64,000 nt of DNA, from assembly GCF_963082655.1 (NCBI RefSeq), contig NC_081553.1, forward strand, positions 68,724,416-68,788,415, read 5' to 3'. This DNA comes from Stomoxys calcitrans. Its lineage: Eukaryota > Arthropoda > Insecta > Diptera > Muscidae. Below, one piece after another: positions 57,730-64,000 of this stretch. The notes under the pieces are model-generated. The model made no database searches and had not been told where the DNA came from. It saw only the letters and a program-made list of their open reading frames with translations. Numbering within the stretch: position 1 is the first letter of the stretch; the number at the start of each line of letters is the position of its first letter. The translations under genes and the position numbers were made by a program.

Positions 57730-58262
57730 TCTGGTCACCCCAACTCTCTCAATGTTCGTCCGATTGTATCAACATTGTCATTTGTCTACCAATTCTCACG
57801 ATATTTTGCACGAGGGATTTTCTTATGACTCCCAGGATTACTTGGTCCAGATTTGGATATAGCTTCCTTATATATTGGTTGCCCAAAAAGTAATTGCGGA
57901 TTTTTAAAAAGAAAGTAAATGCATTTTTAATAAAACTTAGAATGAACTTTAATCAAATATACTTTTTTTAAACTTTTTTTCTAAAGCAAGCTAAAAGTAA
58001 CAGCTGATAACTGACAGAAGAAAGAATGCAATTACAGAGTCACAAGCTGTGAAAAAATTTGTCAACGCCGACTATATGAAAAATCCGCAATTACTTTTTG
58101 GGCAACCCAATATGAATCGCCCGATTTGGACTAATACGTCAATAATTAAGTCATTTCTTAACCGATTCTCCTGAAATTTTGCATGAAGGATTCTTTCATT
58201 ACTCTCGACATTACTTGTGAATTTCATAGAAATCGGTCCATATTTGGATATAACTCCCATGT
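57730..58262 (+). mobile_element. 152-bp DINE-like array fragment split by a MITE
   Basis: AATGTTCGTCCGATTGTATC, TGGTCCAGATTTGGATATAG and TGAATTTCATAGAAATCGG match the 152-bp units at 22.8-23.8 kb. A mariner MITE is inserted at 57875-58110; joining the flanks gives GCTTCCTTATATA+TGAATCGCCCGATTTGG, the usual unit phrase. Confidence 0.7.
57875..58110 (-). mobile_element. mariner-derived MITE
   Basis: The 236-bp element is flanked by TA (57873-57874, 58111-58112), with ends TTGGTTGCCCAAAAAGTAAT and ATTACTTTTTGGGCAACCCA. Inside, in complement, the mariner 5' untranslated segment is joined to the final TTTGATTAAAG at the same junction as in the MITE at 26140-26376, so both derive from one deleted ancestor. 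Confidence 0.9.
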
Positions 58263-58479
58263 CATCCATATAGGATAAGAACTTCGTCCTCTAGAGGCTC
58301 AATAAGTCAAGATCCGAGATCGGTTTATATTACAGCTATCTCAGGTTATGGACAAACTTATTCCATTCTTGGCTCAATTATTGGATGTCAAAACAATACA
58401 CCTTACTCAAGATTTCAGCCAAATTGGATAATAATTGCACCCTCTAGATGGAGATTGGTTTATGTGGAAGCCAGGGACG
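58263..58479 (-). repeat. DINE-like array fragment
   Basis: TCCTCTAGAGGCTCAATAAG, TCGGTTTATATTACAGC, AAGATTTCAGCCAAATTGG and TGCACCCTCTAGATGG are words of the ~150-bp units in complement. No terminus is visible. Confidence 0.5.
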
Positions 58480-60866
58480 TAGCCAGGATTTTATTTGGGG
58501 GATTTTAAGTGAAATATCCTCTATACTCCAACTTTTCTTCAAAGACAAAGTTTTTAGATTCCGAGGAAGAGGTTTCAAATGAAATAGTGTCTTTAGAAAA
58601 AACAAAAGCTGAACCCGACCCAATCCGTTGTGCCTTCTTTTATTCTCTAAAGCCTTTTTTGGTCTCTAAATTGGGCTAAATAAGTTCTTTTTAGAGGACG
58701 GATCTGCGACAATATTCCCCGAATGTGGATACCAAATTCCAGCTCTACTGCAAAACACCTTTCATTTAAGACCACTTTCCATGGTCGGAAATTTGTCCAG
58801 TTTAGTTGTGTTTTGAACTTGGGGTAGCCAGCAATACACTTGGCTCTAAAAACGAATATCAGATTCGCCCTGCACACTCATGCACTTTTTATTTGAGTCC
58901 AATATTGCCGTGATCAGTAAAAAAAGTCCAGTTTGGGGAGTTTTGGCGTTGGGACAGACGGTGCTTTTCTCCCAAAGGCCTTTTATTTGGGCATTATATG
59001 ATCCATGGTCAGTAAAAAATGACCGATTTGAGGGGCTTTTCGGGGGTGGAGCAGCCGCCCACATACTTGGCCCCACATTTGATATGAGCCTCAAAACCCC
59101 TTAATATAAGTTTATTTGACGATAAAGACAATATGGAAATCAAATGAAAGGTATTCAGGAGTAGATTACGATTATGGTCAGGAAGTAGGAATAGGCTTCA
59201 TAATTTGTTGATAACGGAAGGGGGCGGACCCTCGACCGATAACCCAAAAACACTGCCAAAAATCAAAAGTGGACCGATAAGGACAATATGGGTATCAAAT
59301 GAAAAGTATGCGGGAGTTGATAACGAATCTGGCATTCAAATTCATGTCGAAGTGTAGGGGGTCATCCCACCCCCACAAAATCGCCCTAAGGCACATTAGC
59401 CAATCACGTGTATATGGGACTCGGTTCGTTTGTTCCGTATAGACTGAAAAACGGCAGAACTGATTTTCTCAAAATTTTCACAGATTGTGTATAATGGTCT
59501 GGAAAGAAACATAGGTTTTATAATTTTTCGGTATCGGAAGGGGGACAGACCCTCCCCCTTATGCCAAAAACACATCCCAAAATCAAAAGTGGACCGATCG
59601 GAACAATATAGGTTTCAAATGAAAGTTATTGGAGAGTAGAATACGAATATGGTATTAAAAATTGAGTCTAAGTACCCATACTTAACCCCAAAACTCCCCC
59701 AAATAGATATCGGGTGGAGGCGGACCCTCTCCTTTACCCCAAAATGCCATCCATATCCGAAAGTGGTCCGATGGGCACAACAAAGGTATCAACTGAAAGG
59801 TATTGTAGACCAGAAAACGAATATGGTAGTCAAATTTGGGTCCAAGTACCCAGCGGGTCTCCCCAACCCCATAACTCTTCTTAACAGATATATTCGAAGT
59901 TCATGTCAATATGGGACTCAAATGAAAAGTATTAGGCAGTAGATTCCAAATATGGCATCAAACAGTTGGTACAAGTAATGGAAGGTCGCCCACCCTCAAA
60001 TACACACAAAAGGCCATAGTAGCCGACCATGGCTATATGGGAATCAAATGAAAGGTATTACGGAGTAGATTACGAATATGACATTAAAATTTGCGTTCAT
60101 GTCTAGGTGGCGCTTTTCGTCCTAAAGATACGTCAAATGGGTTATTTGACCCATTATAACAATATGGGACTCAAATAAAGGCATTTGAGAGTAGAAAACG
60201 AATTTGTTATCCAAGTTTGGAGCCAAGTGTTTGGGGGTACGCCCTAAAGCACCCCCTAAACTAATCTTCATTTCCGTTGGGAATAAAGAACGAATTTGAT
60301 ATCTATTTTCAGTGCAAAGTGACGGTGGCCGCCCCAGCCCCAAAACACCCCCAAACGGTTCATGTTTACTGGCCATGGCAATATAGAACTCAAATTAAAG
60401 AGATTTAGAAGTGCAGCACGAATTTGATATCCATATTTGAGTCGAAATATGTGAGGTGCCATTCCTCCCCTAAAAAGTAGTTCTCATTACACTCATTTTT
60501 AAATACACCAGGAACCGAGCAGGGGCAATCTTGTCACACATCAATGAGTGCTTTCCGATTCAAGTTCAAACTCAATGATAAGGGTCCTTTTTTTATAGCC
60601 GAGTTCGAACGGCGTCCCGCAGTGCGACACCTATTAGGGGAACATTTTTAAATGACCATGCATTGCATTGTGCCTCGCAAATGTCGCCAACATTAAGAGG
60701 GGATATCCACTGCTTCGCCGATGTTCTCGCCAGGATTCGAACGCGTTCAGCGTCATAGGCTACAATGGCACGAATTAGATATCCGCATTCAGGGTGAAGT
60801 GTCCCCACTCTAAAAAAATATAAGGGAGTTAAAGAAGGCGCAGCGGAGCCGGCCCGGTTCGGCTAG
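58480..60866 (+). mobile_element. Helitron-family element, 3' end intact, 5' end unclear
   Basis: Body words recur (CTCAAATGAAAGGTATT, GAATACGAATATGGTATT, GGTCATCCCACCCCC). Head-like segments appear internally (GTTCCGTATAGACTGAAAAA, CGGCAGAACTGATTTTC near 59430-59470). The right end is GGAGCCGGCCCGGTTCGGCT then AG at 60865-60866, followed by T. AGCCG/CGGCT can form a 5-bp hairpin with an 8-base loop just before the CTAG end, as expected for a Helitron 3' end. A SINE is carried near the end. Confidence 0.65.
60500..60768 (-). mobile_element. Diverged SINE carried near the Helitron 3' end
   Basis: The SINE body (CACACATCAATGAGTGC, CAATGATAAGGGTCC, TATAGCCGAGTTCGAACGGC) and head (TTCTCGCCAGGATTCGAACG, CGTTCAGCGTCATAGG) are present in complement. 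The junction to ACAATGGCACGAATTAGATA is the same as at 27418 in the other Helitron-like element. Confidence 0.7.
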
Positions 60867-60984
60867 TTTTCAAAAAAATTAATTTTCTCCATAAAAATAA
60901 AATGTTTCCGAAATTTTTTTATTAAAATGGAATTAAATGATTTTTTTTCGATAATCTTTTTATATCCACCGCCGTCCAAAAAAT

Positions 60985-61552
60985 TTGTTCGCGTTGGATC
61001 CCCCACAATTTGTCAATCGCTCAAAAAAAAAAGGCTCGTGTCGATTGGTCGAAAGAAATCGTCCAAAAATACGATCGCGTTGCTTTGAAACACGTCTATG
61101 ACATCGGGACAAGTGATGAATCGTGAGTTTACCCGTATGAGCTCGAAAGTAAACTGTCTTCGACTGTATGGGTGTTTCAAGATGAGCTTAATCCAACAAA
61201 AGTTGCTCGCGCACAAAGCACTTCCAAGCAAACGATCGCCTTTTTTTCCGAAAAACAAGACATGTCGCAATCGTGCCACTAAAATAACGCAGAACAGTCA
61301 ATTCTGAGTGGTACATAAAAATCAAATAACAGGTCAACATTTTTCGACACCTGAAGAAGCGGTTGATGCTTTCAGAATGCATTTTTTGGAGATACCCCAA
61401 TCAGAGTGGCAAAAGTGCTTCGACAATTGGTTCAAACACATGCCAAAGTGTATAGAATAGGGAATGTTTTGAAAAACAATAAAGCGATTTCCTATGATTA
61501 ATATTTGTTTTTGTTCTCTAATCCTAAAATATTAAAGGCAACCCTCGTATAT
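60985..61552 (+). mobile_element. Second mariner lineage, decayed
   Basis: The plus strand reads HNLSIAQKKARVDWSKEIVQ, KYDRVALKHVYDIGTSDES (the TSDES block holds the first catalytic Asp), STVWVFQDELNPTKVARAQS, then RRTVNSEWY. After an internal deletion it reads FSTPEEAVDAFRMHFLEIPQ and SEWQKCFDNWFKHMPKCIE. This is a different mariner subgroup from the 11517 element. The right end GGCAACCCTCGTAT is probably the inverted repeat; the left end is missing. Stops, frameshifts and the deletion of the other catalytic Asp residues make it inactive. Confidence 0.85.
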
Positions 61553-62492
61553 TCTTAATCGTCGTAAATATCTAAGACGATCTAGCCGTGTCCGTCCGTC
61601 ACTCTGTTGAAAGCACTCTACAGTCTTTAAAGGTAGCGATATTGAGCTGTCACTTTGCACAGATTCTTTTTTTGTCCATAGACAGGTTAAGTTCGAAGTT
61701 GGGCTATATCGGACTATATCTTGGTATAGCCCCCATATAGACCGATCCGCCCATTTAGGGTCTTGGGCCCATAAAAGCCCCATTTATTATCCGATTTTGC
61801 TGAAATCTGGTACAGTGAGTTATGTTAGGCCACTCGACCTCCTTCTTCAATTTGCCTCAGATCGGTTCAGATTTGGATATAGCTGCCATATAGACCGATG
61901 TCTCGATTTAAGGTCTTGGCCGATAAAAGGCGCATTTAACGTCCGATTTCGACGAAATTTGGGACAGTGGATTGTGTTGGGCTCCTCGACATCCTTCTTC
62001 AATTTGGCCCAGATCGGTTCAGTTTTGGATATAGATGCCATATAGACCGATCCATCGATTTAAGGTTTTGGGCCCATACAAGGCACATTTATTGTCCGAT
62101 GTCACCGAAATTTTGGAGAGTGTGTTGTGTTAGGCTCTTTGACATCCCTTTTTAATTTGGCCTAGATCGGTTCTGATTTGGATATGGCTGTCGTATAGAC
62201 CGATCTCTCGATTTACGGTTTTGGGCCCATAAAAGGTGCATTTAATGTCCGATTTCGCCGAAATTTTTGGGACAATGGGTTATGTTAGGCCCTTCGACAT
62301 CCCTCTTCGATTTGGCCTAGATCGGTTCCAATTAGGATATGGCTGCGATATAGACCGTTCTCTCGATTTGAAGTCTTGGCCCCATAAAAGGTGGTTTACA
62401 TATATACCCGAGATGGTCAGTATCCAAAGTTTGGCCTGTCCGATCTTAACGTGGGTATCCAAAGTTTGGCCTGGCCGAACCTAACGCCTTTT
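61553..62492 (+). mobile_element. DINE-like element with tandem array
   Basis: TCTTAATCGTCGTAAATATC and a short GTCCGTCCGTCAC tract lead into about six ~150-bp units (GATCGGTTCAGATTTGGATA, TAGCTGCCATATAGACCGAT, TCCGATTTCG-CGAAATTT). The right end is duplicated: GTATCCAAAGTTTGGCCTG occurs at about 62421 and 62456, each followed by a decayed palindrome. The left end is cut by the mariner remnant. Confidence 0.75.
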
Positions 62493-64000
62493 TTTTTTTT
62501 TTTTTTAACAAACGTTTGCATTTTTTGCGCAAGAGATTGATACCAGCTTTTAAGTTCTTGTTCAACGTCCGAATTTGAGATAAAAATTCACCCTTTCAAA
62601 AAAACTTTGCAGAGACCGGAACAAGCAACTTGTGCAATGCTCCATTTGTTCTGTTAATCACAATTAGGGCAATCAGTTAAGTTTTAGAAAACCGGGTTTT
62701 CGGTTTTTTTTGTTCGGAAATAAAACTCGGGGGATAGTGTCCACTGTTGACATGAGGATGGAACAAATACCAGGCTTGTAGTTTACCGAGTTACAGGGAC
62801 TCACAACCGTTTCTTGCTATCCATTATCCCCTACGTCCCCCATCAGTGTATCAACGATAGTGATGAGGACCTCTTGCGTAAAATAATTGTAAAATTTTGA
62901 TGTAGATAAAGTTCTATGGCCTAATTTAAGCTTTGGCCCAGAATCTTGAACTTATGGCAAATTTCCCTATCTAAGAAATGAAAGTATCTGCAGATGCTAC
63001 AGTGGCGCTACATACACTTATCACACTTATCTCAAGTGTTTTGTTTACAACGAATGTGCAAGACGACGAACGCATAGTGTCATGCCATTTTGGTGCGCTA
63101 CAACATGTGCAGATATTATCGATCTTTTTCAATTGGATCAACCCAAACCAAATTTGTTGTTGCTGCCAACCGTTGTAACTGTCGATGAAAGACTTTGTGG
63201 ATGAATGGTGGGACTAGTGTTGGTGATGGTGTTTGCAGATCTTAAGTTGTTGTTGGCTGTTTCTCCTCCACAGCGCTTTTGTATTTGATTTTCAAGAAAA
63301 GTTTCACCTTTGAAATGCGTCGTCTCTCAAATAAGAAATCTATTTTTATTTGTTTTGCTGGTGAATTTTTTTTACAGGTTTCTCTAATTTAAATGTTTCT
63401 GGCAAATTTCTTAGTTTTTTTTTTTTTGTTTTTTTTTTTTTTGTTTTTTTTTTTTTGTTTTTTTTTTTTTGTAAAACCCATACAGTGAAGCACCTTCTTG
63501 CTGCTTGTTGGGTGAATTTTTGGTAATTGAGATGGCCAACCTTTGCCTTATAGGATTTCCATGGAACTATCTATGAGTATAAGGGCATTGTGGGTGGGAG
63601 GTCATGACTCATGCTTGAACTTTGTTTTGGGGGAAATGGATCGCCATAGATGTAAAAGTCATTTTTTTTCTTTGGGTTTCAAATTTGCCCACCTCAGCAT
63701 TGGTGATTCCAAAAAATATTTCTGCCATATAATTGAAGTTTGAATGCAGGCTAAAATCACGTGCACCATGTTTATTTTTGCTTGGAATTTTATTAGTCAT
63801 TTTTATTATTGTAAACAACATTGCCGATTTATGTTTTGTTTTTGTTTAAATTTTTCGTTCATTTAATGTTGCTGCAATAAAAATTCCTCAGAAGTGGGTG
63901 GTTTTTGCTTAGTTTTCTTTCTGATGGCTATTTTATGATTATTAGTCACCGCCTTTCAAGATTGCCATGGAGATTGTAAACGTGTTACATGATGATGCGT
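62493..64000. other. Low-repeat host-like DNA
   Basis: No transposon family and no convincing coding region is recognised. Short ORFs (66-70 codons) lack domains. A patterned poly-T run lies at 63415-63471. Confidence 0.45.
63415..63471 (+). repeat. Poly-T run with regularly spaced G
   Basis: Runs of 13-14 T are separated by single G at 63428, 63443, 63457 and 63471, so G recurs every 14-15 bases. This is a compound homopolymer repeat; length in an assembly of such a run is often unreliable. Confidence 0.9.

Overview
The window is eukaryotic, AT-rich and dominated by transposable-element remains. No complete host gene can be shown. The mix suggests a higher (calyptrate, probably muscid) fly: DINE-1/mini-me-like elements with (GTCY)n tracts and ~150-bp internal tandem arrays, a tRNA-derived SINE, two mariner lineages, and RTE-, R1-, I- and CR1/Jockey-like LINEs. 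That assignment is inference, not a species identification. There are no bacterial operons, ribosome binding sites or CRISPR arrays.

Convention for the non-coding DINE/Helentron-like elements: '+' means that reading the given strand meets (GTCY)n first, then the tandem array, then the palindromic end TTCGGCC-GGCCGAA; '-' is the reverse.

Layout. 0-5 kb: Helitron-like fragment, R1-like LINE remnant interrupted by a SINE, then apparently single-copy DNA. 5-8.6 kb: RTE/BovB-like LINE on the minus strand (copy A) carrying a nested insertion with a 9-bp target duplication. 8.6-14 kb: two DINE-like arrays around a deleted mariner. 14-19.3 kb: I-like LINE with an internal duplication, two SINEs in opposite orientation, and RTE-like copy C. 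19.3-27.6 kb: DINE-like arrays, the last split by a 3.6-kb Helitron-like element whose empty site can be read directly. 27.6-29 kb: low-repeat stretch with a 141-codon candidate ORF. 29-32 kb: frameshifted CR1/Jockey-like LINE with two short SINE insertions. 32-36 kb: DINE-like arrays and single-copy DNA. 36.2-39.7 kb: RTE-like LINE copy B with a nested LINE tail. 39.8-41.3 kb: apparently perfect 737-bp tandem duplication. 41.7-44 kb: DINE-like array with a SINE. 44-45.4 kb: low-repeat stretch with a weak exon candidate. 45.6-46.9 kb: 19-bp minisatellite containing a LINE fragment. 47.2-48.8 and 50.9-53 kb: DINE-like arrays. 53-55.7 kb: ~130-bp tandem array rich in GGTACC. 55.7-57.3 kb: low-repeat stretch with a Gln-rich ORF. 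57.3-62.5 kb: SINE, mariner MITE, Helitron-family sequence, second mariner remnant, DINE-like array. 62.5-64 kb: low-repeat DNA ending in patterned poly-T.

What ties it together is nesting. Several insertions can be ordered in time from target duplications or reconstructed empty sites: SINEs inside R1-like and CR1-like LINEs and inside a DINE-like element, a LINE tail inside LINE copy B, and a Helitron-like element and a mariner MITE inside 152-bp arrays. All recognisable transposon coding regions are broken by stops, frameshifts or deletions. The low-repeat stretches look like intronic or intergenic host DNA.
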